In this document: one piece after another, positions 35,973 through 48,208 of the stretch | Numbering within the stretch: the first letter of the stretch is position 1 | Layout of the letters: each line of letters starts with the position of its first letter | Notes under the pieces: model-generated | Databases searched by the model: none | What the model was told of the DNA's origin: nothing | The model's input: only the letters and a program-made list of their open reading frames with translations | NCBI RefSeq assembly: GCF_018446385.1 | Contig: NC_056002.1 | Location: 36,070,063-36,134,062 of the forward strand | Direction: 5' to 3' | Source of the DNA: Zingiber officinale | Taxonomy: Eukaryota > Streptophyta > Magnoliopsida > Zingiberales > Zingiberaceae | DNA: 64,000 nt | Program-made: the position numbers and the translations under genes

Positions 35973-38359
35973 TGTAACACCCGAAAATTCTCAAAAGTAT
36001 TTTAGAAATATTCTATAATTATTCTGGAATTTTTAGATATTTTTTCGGAATTTTTAGAGTAGCGGAAGTAGCAAAAATAATTAGAAAAGCAAAATAGCTT
36101 AAGCGGGAATCGAACCCGGGACCCCTCGGGTCCGTTAAACCTTTAGACCGCTTAAGTAACCGGTTGAACCCAGCAGAGCCGTGCTGAAAGGAAAGGGAAT
36201 CAATTAAATTTATATTGGAGTTAGGCGAATTGATTCCTAAATATAAATAGGAAAATTATTAAGTGAGGAGATTATTTTCCACCGTGAACTTTCTTTCCTC
36301 ACCCTAGCCACGCCGCAACCCTCCCTTCTCCTTCTTCCTCTCGGCGCCAACTCTAGGGTTCCCTCCCTAGGGCCCCAAGGTCATCTTCCGGTGACAACTC
36401 CGGCACGAGGACGCTCTTCTTCGCGAGAGGAACGCATAGACGCGAGAAGATTGTCGAAGGGGTCGTCTCCACCGGAATTTTAGCGAATAGAATTGTAAGG
36501 AAATTAGCGTACGAGGTAAGAAACCTCTCATCTGCAGTATAAGTAGTTTTCGTTTGATTGCATGCCTTTAGTTTAGCTATATGCAGATTTTTCGGCACTC
36601 AGGGTGTGTTTAAACCCTCCTCGCATATTAGGGATCTAGTTGAGCACCTCTAGATGGGCCAGACACGTTGTTCTCCTTCAGTTGGAGGCTCTAGACGTTG
36701 TCGGGTGCCTAGAGGTGGTCTCCCTATTAGAGGGGAGAGTTGGGGCACACCAAGTGTTCGACAAAATGATTAGTGTAGCTAAATACCACCTCAGATATTT
36801 TTAACAGCTCAGTTAAATGCATTAGTAGCATTTAAATCAGTATATTAGTCTAGTTTCAGCTTACATGGGATTACGGTCCAATGGGTGGGCTCCCACAGTC
36901 GCCTCTAGGTTCAGATAACCTAGAAATAGCAAAATAAGCAACTAGTAGCTATATTCAGTATTTTATTTTCAGTGGCACTGTACTGGATTAGATATCCATT
37001 GGGTTGGGCTCCCATAGTCGTCTCTAGGTTCAGACAACCTAGTAACCCTACTAAATTCGGGACTTGCAAACTCGGGTCTAGTTAGGGATGCGCGCACAGC
37101 AAAGTACAGTTGCCGGGCCCACTAGCAACATGATTATGTATTTTCACTTATTACGATAATAGCTTTCAAACTCATAATCTAGTTATGTGATTATAGTTTA
37201 AGATCAACACTAGCTCAGTTTTAGCTCAGTTTCAGTTACAGTTTCAGCTTATTTTCTCCTAGTTGATAACATGAGATAGCTCCATGCTTAGTTTTTATTA
37301 TGCATGCCATGTTTCAGTGTTTATGCCATGTAACTCCAGTATGCCATGCTTTAACAAATTCAGTGCATGTTTTCAAATAGCATTCTTTAAAAACATGTTT
37401 GCATCGTTGCATGTTTTAGTGAGGTAGATGGTTTCTTACTAAGCTTAAAGCTTACAGATACTATTTTTCCTTTTACTGCAGATAAAGGTAAAGGGAAGAT
37501 GGACTAGCAGAGGAAGCTGGAGGTCAATGCAGAGATGGTGTGTGTGGCAGGAACCTGGAATGAAGATCCTTAGGAAGTTTAGCAAATTAAGAACTTAGTT
37601 TCTTTTTTTAAGATACTTTTATGCATTTCTAGTGGTTTAAATGCTACGAATTAATAAACCTTGCACTATGTCATGTTAGAATGCTAGTCAGTGGATATTA
37701 GAATGTTTTCCATACATTGTATAATCGTTGTGTGAGGTTTTGGCACGAACTAGTGCTGAAATCAGAGTTTCAGTGCAAAATCAGAAACTCCGATCGATCT
37801 ACGGATCGATCAGAGTTGAGTTGTGCCACTGGATCGGTCAACTGACCGATCCAGTCGCGAACAGAGAGTTTATGGATCGGTCAGCCGACCGATCCAGATG
37901 CGAACAAAGAAGTACAAAGCTCACTGATCGGTCAGCCGACCGATCAGTGAGCCTCTGGATCGGTCTACCGACCGATCAGTGTACTCCTGGATCGGTCGGT
38001 AGACCGATCCAGCCGCATACAGAAGGGAGATGGCTTGTGGATCGGTCAGCCGACCGATCCAGAGCGTTTCTCCATGCCAGTGTCAAGTTGGATCGATCAC
38101 TGGATCGATCCGACAGCCCAATCGATTCACGGATCGATTGAAATGCCTGATTACAGCTAGCAGGACATCCGAGAGGCATAGATTACCTTCCCTAGCATGT
38201 GTACAACTCCTATGTACACCTAGAATATTAAGTTCTGATTTTACAGTAATCAGTTTAGTAAAGTTTTAATCAATCCAGATTTTTCCGCAATAGTAATTTA
38301 GCACAGCATTACGTAACGATCGGCCTTACAGCCTAGTCAGTAGAAGGCGGGTCGCTGCA
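35973..38359 (+). repeat. 3' LTR of the chromovirus
   Basis: 2,387 bp and almost identical to the 5' LTR by eye. Differences are scattered transitions, one short deletion near 36920 and one extra palindrome unit near 37955. The preceding polypurine tract is at about 35961-35971. Confidence 0.93.
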
Positions 38360-39346
38360 AGCAGAACCCGGGAAACTAAACCAAAGCGTAAAACCAAACT
38401 CGAGTCCAAAGATGAATCAAACGCAGAAGATGACAACGAGGCTATTTCCGAACTGGTAGAGCTCGTACGGAAGATATGCAAATTGAAAAAGGTGACTCAA
38501 ACAAACATGGAGGACAAGACTGGAGTCGCCTGCTACGGCTGTAACCAAAAGGGGCACTACAAGCCGGACTGTCCAAATAAGAAGCAACAAAGAAAGAAAG
38601 CATTAAAGGCAACTTGGTCTGAGTCGTCAGATGAATCCGAGTTAGACGAAGAAGAACTGGCAAACTTCCTCGCATTACCAGTGCAAGCAAACATCGTCGA
38701 AACCGATTCCGAGTTCGAGTCTGAAAGCGAGAGCGAGTCAGAAACCGAGTCCGAGCGAAGCCACGGATCCACATTCGTTTCCGAAGGACCGAACCCCACT
38801 GTAAGTTCTCTACTCGCCGAAACTCAATTAGATGATTTAAAGAATTTAGTTCCTTATTTATTAAAAAAGTTGGCTAAATCCAACGTCCGGGTCAAGTCAC
38901 TCCAAAAGGAGGTAGCAGCTCTTAAGGAAGCGACTGACTCGAGTTCTTTAACTGAGCTAGTTCAAATTGGAAGTTCAACTCAAGTCCAACAACTTGAGGA
39001 AGAAAATTCTAATTTGAAAACTCAAATTAAAGAACTCAAGGAAACGTTGGAACGGTTCACCCTGGGTTCCAAGAATCTTAATCTGATTCTTGGAAAATAT
39101 CGAGCTGTTTTCAATAAATCCGGACTTGAATTTCAAACCAAAAGAAAATACAAAGCATGTCTATCCTTAGTTAATAGAAAAAATAGAAACATAGTCCAAG
39201 CATGGGTCTCCAAGTCGAACTTGGTTAATCAAGTTGGACTTGGACTATATTGGGTCCCCAAGGATCATATCTACTACCTTAATAAACCATATCGAGGCTA
39301 TGATCCAGGGGGAGCCAATAGAAAGACCATCTTTATAAATAGATAG
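38360..39346 (+). pseudogene. Copia gag, 3' segment with CCHC knuckle and coiled coil
   Basis: It continues the Gag split at 28711. A zinc knuckle CYGCNQKGHYKPDC (about 38530) is followed by an acidic Ser/Glu repeat (FESESESESETESE). A coiled coil (VKSLQKEVAALKE, LEEENSNLKTQIKELKETLE) and the conserved tail GLYWVPKDHIYYLNKPY come next. The frame from 38483 to its stop at 39344 is open. No protease, integrase or RT follows, so the copia is a pol-less derivative. Confidence 0.82.
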
Positions 39347-40931
39347 AATTATCTGATTTTTTTATTATACATGTTTAGTTTTAGGATAGTTTAAGGACTT
39401 AGACATAATTTACACTTGTTCAGTTAAACTTAGGAGTTTCAAAAAGAAAATAAATATATAATTTCCTTGAGCGGTTCTGTCTAAGAAGTGGTGGATAGTC
39501 TCATATCCAAGAAGGCCAAGTACCTCGCCACGACCTGGGAACCAATCTTTGAAATACATATTTAATTGACTAATTGAAAACCTAAGTTTAACTCAAATGT
39601 AAATTAATCATTAGAAATAACCTAAATTAAAGATAACCATCTCACAAAATTATTTAAAATTACTTGATTGATAACTTAGAATCGGGTGAGATGGATCAAT
39701 AATATCAATCAAGTAAATTCAATTTAAACTAAATTAATTCAAATTTAATCAAATTGAAATCAACTTAATTAACTCAATAATCATTTAAAAATCTTTTAAA
39801 AATTCTTTAAAATTATTTGAAAAATTATTTAAAAATTCTTAAAAATTATTTGAAAAATTATTTTAAAAATCCTTAAAAATTATTTAAAAATTCTTTGAGA
39901 AATTATTTAAAAATTCTTTTTGAAAATATTTAAAAATTATTTGAAAAATTATTAAAAATTCTTTAACAATTATTTCAAAAATTATTTAAAAATTATATGA
40001 AAAATTCTTTAAAAATTCTTTAAAAATTATTTGAAAAATTATTTAAAAATTCTTTAAAAAAATTATTTAAAAAATTATTTAAAATTTATATGAAAAATTA
40101 TTTAAAAATTCTTTAAAAAATTATTTGAAAAATTATTTAAAATTCTTTAAAAATTATTTGAAAAATTATTTAAAAATTCTTTAAAAATTATTTGAAAAAT
40201 CATTTAAAAAATCTTTAAAATTTATTTTAAAAATTATTTAAAAAATTATGTAAAAATTATTTGAAAAATTATTTAAAAATTATTTAAACATTACTTGAAA
40301 AATTCTTTAAAAATTATTTGAAAAATTATTTAAAAATTCTTTAAAATTTATTTGAAAAAGTATTTAAAAATTCTTTAAAATTTATTTGAAAATTATTTAA
40401 AAAATTCTATAAAAATTATTTAAAAATTACTTGAAAAATTATTTAAAAATTATTTGAAAAATTATTTAAAAATTCTTTAAAAATTATTTGAAAAATTAGT
40501 TAAAAAGTTCTTTTAAAATTATTTGAAAAAAAAAATTGTTTAAAGAACTAAGTCTTTTCCAACCACTTTCAAAATTAGCTAAGTGTTTTTTTCAAAACAT
40601 TTATTGTTAAAATTTTAAACATTTTTTGTTTAAATTTTAGCTACCCTTCGGGGGGGGGGGGGCTTAAAACTAAACAAAGTTACTATTTTTTTTTAACAAA
40701 CCTCTCTCTACTTGGGTTCTTTTTAATTTATGTCAAAGGGAGAGAGAAAAGTCAAAGTTAATTTAAACATATTTAAGTATATAACCTTTGATCAAGGGGG
40801 AGCTTTGGAGTAAGTGTTTGTAATTTAAAATTTTTTTACTTATGCTCCTATTTCTTGTAAGAGATTTTCATAATTACTGTTATATTTTACTTAACTTTGA
40901 ATAGTGTTGTCATAATCAAAAAGGGGGAGAT
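39347..40931 (+). repeat. Non-coding copia interior with AT-rich tandem array
   Basis: Where pol should be there is an array at about 39775-40535 of AAAAATTCTTTAAAAATTA and TTTGAAAAATTATTTAAAAA units with 11-13-bp sub-periods. A 13-base G run follows at 40650-40662, and a polypurine tract AAAAAGGGGGAGATTG ends at 40931. No protein is coded. Some SIRE-like relatives have long spacers here, but the complete lack of pol makes this a deletion derivative. Confidence 0.75.
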
Positions 40932-42138
40932 TGTTGATGCGGGAAGCATCCGACGATCGAACCTATGTTTTGATTATGTCAAAGGGTTCAAAGTTAAGGT
41001 GTTTTGTTTACTAATATGTTGAATGAGCGTTGTAGGAAAAGCCCTAAGTGTACTTAGGCAAAAGTCCTAGTTGCGGTTAGGCAAGTGGAAAACCTTAGGG
41101 GGCGGTAACCCTAGGTCATAGGGGGTGGTAACCCTATGCGGAAAGCCTTGGCGGGTCAAGGTCTTCGGACAAAAATCCTAGGGGGCGGTAACCCTAGGTT
41201 GAAATCCTGGTGTCGCGAATCGGGTGGAAGATTGGATGGGTTGTGGACCGGACGTCCAGCATGAAGTCCGAAATACTCGAGCGCCGAGCAAAAGTCTAGT
41301 CGGTCTGGAGGACTGAATTGGCAAAAGGTAAACTCTCCTGAGTGGAGTAGGCAAGGGTGCGTTCCTCGGAAGAGGAAACAGTAGGCGTCGATTTGACCTA
41401 GGATTTTCGGTCGAAAATTCGAAGTCAGAACTGGGCAGTCCAGAGATTGTCAAATACTCTTTTTATTATGTTTATTATGTGTTAACTTTGTGTTGCAGGG
41501 TATTTTGGGACTAACGTATCTTGCAGGTACTAAAACACAAAGTTTGCCTCGGATAAACAGTATCCGAGGTGCCTCCATGGAGCTTAAGGCGCCTCGGGTG
41601 CAAAGTGAGCTGGTTGCGCAAAAGGAGCTGGAGGCGCCTTCATGGGATTTGGAGGCGCCTTGGACCTCTGCTTGGAGGCGCCTTGGAGTGTGATGGAGGC
41701 AATTCACCCCTCCCCTCTTGCCGGCCTCCAAAGGGACCAACATCTTCTTTTTATTAATTATTCATTTTTGAGATTATAATTATTGTGATAGTGCTACTAA
41801 TCTTAGTTGAAAAATAGAGAAAGGTTTTTATTTTCTTTACGGACGCTGCATCATCTTACCGGCCCCGCTGCGCCAACAGTAAGGTCTAGCCGGAGAGTGC
41901 TGGGGACTGATCCACTGAAGGATCAATGATTCATCCACCTCAAGGACACGCCGTGGAGTAGGAGCAAGTAATCTTCGAACCACGTAAAGGAATCGTGTTA
42001 GCGTTTATATTCTTGTTTGCCTTCATTGCTTTAGTTTTCATATTTTCGCTTGCGCACTAACGTTTTGTAGAGAAGTAATCGAGTTGGGGGTGACCTAGCT
42101 ATCCAACCCCCCTTCTAGCTGACTACCGATCCCCTACA
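40932..42138 (+). repeat. 3' LTR of the copia element
   Basis: It starts TGTTGATGCGGG right after the polypurine tract and ends CCCCTACA. It holds repeated GGCGGTAACCCTAGG units (about 41095-41205) and a set of GAGGCGCCTT palindromes (41570-41700). The matching 5' LTR is not in the window. Confidence 0.8.
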
Positions 42139-42277
42139 CTTTTCAACTACCTAGACTCTACTAGAACTTTCCTACAAACTCATTCACACTTGTTAGATAA
42201 CAAAACAATCTTAACTTTGAACCCCTTTGTCATTATCAAAATACAGGTTCAATCATCTGGTGCTCCCTGCACCAAGA
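42139..42277 (-). repeat. Fragment of a second copia LTR, inverted
   Basis: Its minus strand starts like the copia LTR at 40932 and shares the order ...GAACCTGTATTTTGATAATG, then GGTTCAAAGTTAAG. It is only about 140 bp long, ends inside the Athila protease, and abuts the plus-strand LTR end. Confidence 0.65.
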
Positions 42278-43101
42278 CCATAGTCCTCTAGATTAATTAT
42301 TTTATCTAGTGATCTGGAAGGATGGTGAAGCCAAACATGATTGTTCCCTACTAACACTGCATCTTGTTTCCCCGAATTGACTGTTATGTTCAAGGGTCGA
42401 GTCAGATGATACAGAAATCTTTCTTGCTTTTCTTCTCTAAACCTATAACCCTCTTCAATTAACATCAAAGTACTTGGAAAAGAGTTTAAAATAATTTTGA
42501 AAGAATGATAAGGTAAAGCTGGGGATAAGTTGAAAATAAGTTCTTCCTTACCAACTTTTAGTGATAGCTTGTGATTTTTCACATCTATATTTGCTTCAGC
42601 TATAGCGAGAAAAGATCTTCCAAGAATTATAGTAATCTTTAGGTACTCTTCCATATCTAGAACCACAAAATCTATAGGGATGATAAAACTCCTTATTTCT
42701 ACTTTCATATTTTCAACTATGGCCAGTGGATATCTACATGTAGAGTCCGCTAATTGAAGTGTGATAGTAGTCAACTTCAGATCACTTAAACTCAACTTCT
42801 TACAAATGGAATATGGTATGAGACTGACACTAGCTCCCAAATCATAAAAAAACTTAGTCAATAATAGTGTCTTTGATTTTTCATGGTATTGAAAAACTAC
42901 CTAGATCATGGAGCTTAGGAGGCAATGTGTTTAGAAGCAATGCACTAACCTCCTCGGTTAAGGCCACTATCTCAAACCCTTCCTTTTTTCTTTTATTTGA
43001 AATTATATCCTTTATAAATTTGACAAATTTAGGTTTGATGCAGAGTGTCCAATAAAGGTATATCAATACAAATTTCTTTGATCTTTTCTAAAAAATTCTC
43101 A
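42278..43101 (-). pseudogene. Athila protease region
   Basis: Minus strand: LPPKLHDLGSFSIP leads into the retropepsin DLGASVSLIPYSICKKL, then LQLADSTCRYPLAIVENMKV, VDFVVLDMEEYLKITIILGR and SFLAIAEANIDVKNHKLSL. This is the Athila-type aspartic protease, with DLG in place of DTG. One stop separates the blocks near 42862. The C-terminus runs into a copia LTR fragment. Confidence 0.82.
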
Positions 43102-45296
43102 GGAGGTGCTTGGTAGGCGGGTTTCAGATGCTGGAATGGGAATGAAATCTATTTCATTCCCATTCTTGATGTTTGGTAAATGGGAATCAAAATCAAAATA
43201 TGGATTTGATACCCCTACTTTCATAACCCACCCACCCCTAGGTTATCGTTAAACCCATTCCTCCCTATTCATGTGGTTTTTTTTTACGGCCCAGCCTCTC
43301 AAGCCGAACCTTTTCTTCTCTTTTGATTTTCGCATTTCTGCGTCTTTCTTCCTCACTTGCCATTGCGCCTCAACTCGCCTCTTTGCCACAGTCTAGTTTG
43401 TCGAAGGTGAGTCAGTTGCCTCAACTCGTCTTTCTTTCTCTTTTGATTTTCGCATTTCAGCGTCTTTTTTTTTACCTAATTTTTGTCAATCGGAATTAGT
43501 GTCCTTTATTTTCTATTGCCTCTTTATTTTTCTATTGGTGACAACAGTGGTCCTTTTTCTAGGAATATGGAACTCGATCGCCGCTTTTGAGATCTCTCTC
43601 TTCAGTGGATGTAGTTTTATCATTTTTGTTCGATCACTTCGTCATGACATCTCTTATTTCCTATGATGGTCATTTACTCTATAAATGTTTTTTGAAATGA
43701 TTGTATACTTTACTTTATGTGAAGTAAAGAATCCACGGAAAAAAAAAGAAAAAAACATACAAACTATTTAATTGTGGCCTAAATTTATTCTTGTAATTTC
43801 ATTGTTATATTATATGTCATATTATGTAATATTCTTTCCTCTTCATATTATATTTTATGTGACTCTGATATGACCAGGATAGTAGGATGGAGAGTAATCC
43901 TGAGGAATCTGTGGGGAAGAATGTAACACGAGGAAGAGGTAAAAACAAAGTTTTCTGGACGGAAGAGGAGAGTTGGGCATTAATAAGATGTTTGCAAAAT
44001 ATGGCAATCGATCCTCTTTAGAAAACAAACGGAGGGTTCAAGAGCAACTACATGGTCGAGATAAGAAAAATTATGATCCAAAAGCTGCCAACTTTCACAA
44101 AATCTATTAGTCATATTGAATCTAGGATCAAAACCTTAAAGAGGAAATTCCATGCTATCAATAAAATGTGCAGACAAAGTGGTTGTACTTGGAATGATGT
44201 CGAAAAGAAGATAGCTTGTGAAGAAACATGGTATCTTGAATGGATTAAGGTATGTGTATTAGTCATTATTTGTTTTTTTTCCAAATTACATGCTATCAAA
44301 CTTTGTTAAATTAATTGTTATGTTTTGTTTTTTTTTGACAGAATCACAATGACACTAAAAGTCTCTATAATGTATCATTCCCTTATTTTTTGAAGTTAGA
44401 GATGGTATATGGCAAAGACAGCAACATGCCTTGTCACGGAAGATCCTATGATGGATGCACAAAACATCACTGATGTGGATGCTAGGTTGACCATATCGGA
44501 TGACAATTCACTTGTTGAAAAAGGAGTTGAAGTTAATTCGATGCCAAATCAACAACCTTCTATTACATCAAGGGCATCTCACTCTAAGGAGAAAAAGAAA
44601 TCATCCGTTGACAGAGTTCAAAAACTTTCGAAGAGGGCAAAGACTTCAGATGTGCAAAATGTTGATTCTGACTTCAAGTTACTCAGTGCTCAGGTTGAGG
44701 GATTTATGCAAATTGTTAGCTCACAATTTGAGTCAATGTCATCTTGGGTTCAAGGTAAATTCTTAAAAATGCCACAAGTTCTTGAGATGTTGGATAAGTA
44801 TGGTTTCGTTGGTAAGAACAAGTATAAGGCTGCTCAAGTAATTTGTGAAGATCCTGTGAAGGTTGAGTTATTGTTCAGTTTGGATCCCTCTGAAGTTGAA
44901 GATTTTATACTTAGTTGCTTGGAATAATATGTTTGTGATGCCGTTGGATTTGATGAATATTTTTTTGCTTCTATTATTTTTGATATTGTGATAGATTTTT
45001 TAATCATGCAAGACTGTTGACAGAGTTGTTGCCATCATATTGCATTTTTTTTAATAAAATTGTTCAGTCCATAGCTTTGTGTGATTATTTTTGTATTTTA
45101 CTTATAAGGGTAAAATGAGAATTTTGGTCGATTCTCATTCCATAATTTAAGCCAAACCAAGCAACATTAATGGGAATAATATCCATTCCAGTGTCTATAC
45201 CAAGCACCATCAATCCAGTAATCATTTCCATTGCCATTAACCCCTCAATCAAAACTCATTATCATTCCCATTGCCAAATATATACCAAGCGCCCCC
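43102..45296 (+). mobile_element. PIF/Harbinger-like element carrying only ORF1
   Basis: The ends are GGAGGTGCTTGGTA at the left and TACCAAGCGCCCCC at the right, near-perfect inverted repeats. The TSD is TCA (43099-43101 and 45297-45299). Subterminal parts are rich in GGGAATGAAAT/ATTCCCATTC motifs. It encodes a Myb/SANT-like ORF1 but no DDE transposase, so it depends on one supplied in trans. It sits in the Athila gag-protease region. Confidence 0.85.
43887..44927 (+). pseudogene. Harbinger ORF1 (Myb/SANT-like DNA-binding protein)
   Basis: Exon 1 is 43887-44250 and exon 2 is 44342-44927, with a GT-AG intron of 91 bp (44251-44341). The trihelix/SANT part has VFWTEEESWALIRCLQNMA, IQKLPTFTKSISHIESRIKT and GCTWNDVEKKI. 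A charged middle follows, and the tail (about 44760-44924) has LEMLDKYGFVGKNKYKAAQV. Lesions are an in-frame TAG at 44019-44021 where a Trp is conserved, and a frame change near 44420. The family partners with a DDE transposase to bind the element ends. Confidence 0.75.
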
Positions 45297-45299
45297 TCA

Positions 45300-46778
45300 A
45301 AATCTGCATCTTTCTGTGCTCTGAGCATTCTTTGAAGGAATGGAACTATTTGAAGTTTGGTTGCAGGTGAGAGTTCTCCAACCTCAACGGTAATCTCATC
45401 TTCCTTCTCATCACACTTTGGATGTGGGGGAGAAAAAGACGGCTCTTCACTAAGGTTAATTCCATCTTCAACTGTAGCAGTCACTTTGAGGACTACCCAA
45501 GGTCCGTTCGCTTCTTAGCTCAATTGCCTTGCAATGTTCCACGGGGTTTAGTTTAGGTTTACTAGGGAAATTCCTTGAACTTTTGAGGATGAAGCACTAG
45601 CTATTTGAGCGATTTGATTTTCATATATTTTGATATGCTTGTCTTGGTTATCCATTCTTACATTTATCTACTTTTTTGAGTTGTCCAATCGGATGTTCAT
45701 TTGTTTGATGTCAGACTTCATTTCATTCTGATTAGCTAGTATCTCCTCAAGTAGCTTTCAAATCGTCTTGGTTGTGGATTTGACTGTTGTCCATTTTTCA
45801 GCCCAAAGTCTTGATTGTTCTTATATGAGAAGTTGGGATGATTTTTTCACCCTAGGTTGTAAGTATTGGATTAAGGATTGTTTTGCCTCTAATTGTAGTT
45901 ACCAATAGCATCACATTATTCTACTTGAGATACTTGCATATTGATAGCTCCAAAAGGACAAGAATCTTTTATGTGTTCTGAGGCTCCACATACTTCACAA
46001 GCTATAGAAATTTCATTTATAGGGTGTGTATTCATATTCTCAAATTGCTTTGATAACGAATCAAGTTTTGTAGTTATTAAGTCAAGGGCATTCACATTGT
46101 ATTTTCCTGGTATTTTAATTACTCCCGAACTTCTTTTTGAAGCACATTGATGATGGTTCTGAGCCAAACTCTCAATAATATCTTCTGCCTCATCTAGTCC
46201 CTTGTTCGTTAATGCATCGCCAGAATCCAAGGAAACCTTTGTTTGATAATTAATACCATTGTAGAAAGTATGGATCACCAGTCACTTTTCCAATCCATGA
46301 TGTAGGCATTCTCTCAGCATTCCCTTAAATCTATCCTAAGCTTCATAGAGAGATTCGGAGTCTATTTGCTTGAAGCTTGCAATGAGATTACGCAAGTGTG
46401 TTGTCTTACTTGGTGGGAAGGATTTGTCCAGGAAGGTTTGCTCACATTGGGCCCAAGAAGTAATACTGTTCAAATGGAAGGAATTTAGCTAGGTTTTTGC
46501 TCTGTCCCTCAAACAAAACATGAATAGTAATAATATAATGGCTTTTGGAGGAACTCTATTAATATGCATTGTGCTACATAATTCATTGAAATTATCAAGA
46601 TAATGATTTGGATCCTCCATTGGACCACTGTCGTACTGGTGTTGCTGAACCATGGAAATAAAAGTTGGCTTTAATTCAAAGTGATTGGCTTCAACTGTAG
46701 GTCTAGAGATACTGAATCTTAACTCTCTTGCATAAGGCACGACATAATCCTTCAAATGTTTATTCACCATGGTTCTTT
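45300..46778 (-). pseudogene. Athila gag
   Basis: Minus strand from 46770: MVNKHLKDYVVP, then SMVQQHQYDSGPMEDPNHYL and FNELCSTMHINRVPPKAIIL of the Gag domain. A segment around 46440-46280 (FLDKSFPPSKTTHLRN) follows. A zinc-knuckle-like CEVCGASEHIKDSC is at about 45950, and the C-terminal blocks reach 45300 (FLQRMLRAQKDADFE). Several stops. Confidence 0.8.
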
Positions 46779-47457
46779 ATTCTTGCTCTTGTTGGTTCTT
46801 CCGCAGATTTAATCTTCGATGATATGCCCAGTCAATCTCAAGATCAACATGCATAAGATCTACAATATTTCTTCGTATACACAAACAGGAGACAAACTAG
46901 AATTTGTAGTTTTTTTAATTTTTAAGAAAGCAAATTGTAGAATTGAAATTTCAGAATTAAAATGCAGTAATGAAAAGATAAAGAATAAAGAATTAAAGAA
47001 CTGTTGTTTAGACAAACTCTAATGTAAACTAATTAGATTTAAACACTCAGTCTTCAGTAACGGCGCCAAAAACTTGATGTGAAACCACATGCGTATGGTC
47101 ATCGTTAAATAATAAAATTTATATAAGTCGATCCCACAAGGATTGAGGATCAAATGCTAATTAGTTTTGCTCTTCAAATTTAGCTAAATAGAATTGATAA
47201 TTGTTTGTTTTGAGGTTTCCAACTAAGATATGAAAATAAAAGAAAAGAAAGATAACTAAGGAAGTCCTTAATTAAGAAGATGTTCTAAGTTGTTGGTTTT
47301 ATTGTAATTATGAATGTTCTGCTATGAATTAGCACATTCCTAGTTCTCCACTTGTATGTTTGCAAGATAATCTAAATTACTACCGAATTCCATCCCGCAA
47401 CGGTATATTGGAGTACTTCCCTTGCCAATAACCAAGTATGTCATCAAGTGAAGAAGT

Positions 47458-48208
47458 TGTAGGATCCAAAAGAATTTAGATATCTCCACAATAGCATGAT
47501 ATTGTCCACTTTGGGCCTAAGCCCTCATGGTTTTGCTCTTGGGCTCTACCCAAAAGGCCTCATGCCAATGGAGATATCTTTTCTCTTATAAACCCATGAT
47601 CTTTCCCATTGTTTCCAATATGGGACTATGTTTGCAACCTTGCAACCCCAACAATCCCCCCCTCAAACAAAGGACCATAGGCTTCCCACATCTGATCCTC
47701 GACCCACCAGGTCTTCCTGCCCCTCGGTCCACCCGACCTACTAGGACTTCCTTGCCTAGCCGCAACTAGGACTTCCTGCCTGGTGCACCCACCAGGTCTT
47801 CCTGCCCCTCGTTCCACCCGACCTACTAGGACTTCCTTGCCTAGCCGCAACTAGGACTTCCTGCCTGGTGTCTGGTCCTCTTGATCCGAACATAGGAGCC
47901 CCCACTTTCTTTGTTTGAGGTCAATATTGTACCCACATGGTTCAATCAGACCATAGCTCTTGTGCACAGTCGGCGGTTAAACCTTCTGGCAGTCAGGGCT
48001 CTGATACCAATTGTAGGATCCAAAAGAATTTAGATATCTCCACAATAGCATGATATTATCCACTTTGGGCCTAAGCCCTCATGGTTTTGCTCTTGGACTC
48101 TACCCAAAAGGCCTCATGCCAATGGAGATATCTTTTCTCTTATAAACCCATGATTTTTCCCATGTGTTTCCAATATGGGACTATGTTTGCAACCTTGCAA
48201 CCCCAACA
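47458..48208 (-). mobile_element. TRIM, complete, with 5-bp TSD
   Basis: LTRs of 196-197 bp (47458-47653 and 48012-48208) start TGTAGGATCC and end ACCCCAACA on the plus strand. The TSD is GAAGT (47453-47457, 48209-48213). On the minus strand a PBS TTGGTATCAGAGCCC lies next to its 5' LTR (plus 47996-48010) and a G-rich PPT next to its 3' LTR (47654-47662). The internal region is ~360 bp with a tandem pair of about 90 bp (AGGACTTCCTTGCCTAGCCG units, 47700-47875). It is non-coding and the same family as 6719-7212. Confidence 0.94.

Larger units (their letters stand above)
28712..38359 (+). mobile_element. Chromovirus (Tekay/Del-like Ty3/gypsy) element, complete but mutated
   Basis: Two near-identical LTRs (28712-31103 and 35973-38359) begin TGTAAC and end CTACA/CTGCA. 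The TSD AGCAG is perfect (28707-28711, 38360-38364). The tRNA-Met PBS TGGTATCAGAGCC follows the 5' LTR at 31107, and a purine-rich GGTATGGGGGA precedes the 3' LTR. Domain order Gag, protease, RT, RNase H, integrase and a C-terminal chromodomain-like region is that of chromoviruses. Full length is 9,648 bp. It splits a copia gag, so it is the youngest layer here. Confidence 0.95.

Noticed and set aside
38442..38799. Minus-strand ORFs rich in Ser/Asp opposite the copia Gag
   Set aside because: They are the reverse complement of the acidic Ser/Glu repeat of Gag, a low-complexity artefact.
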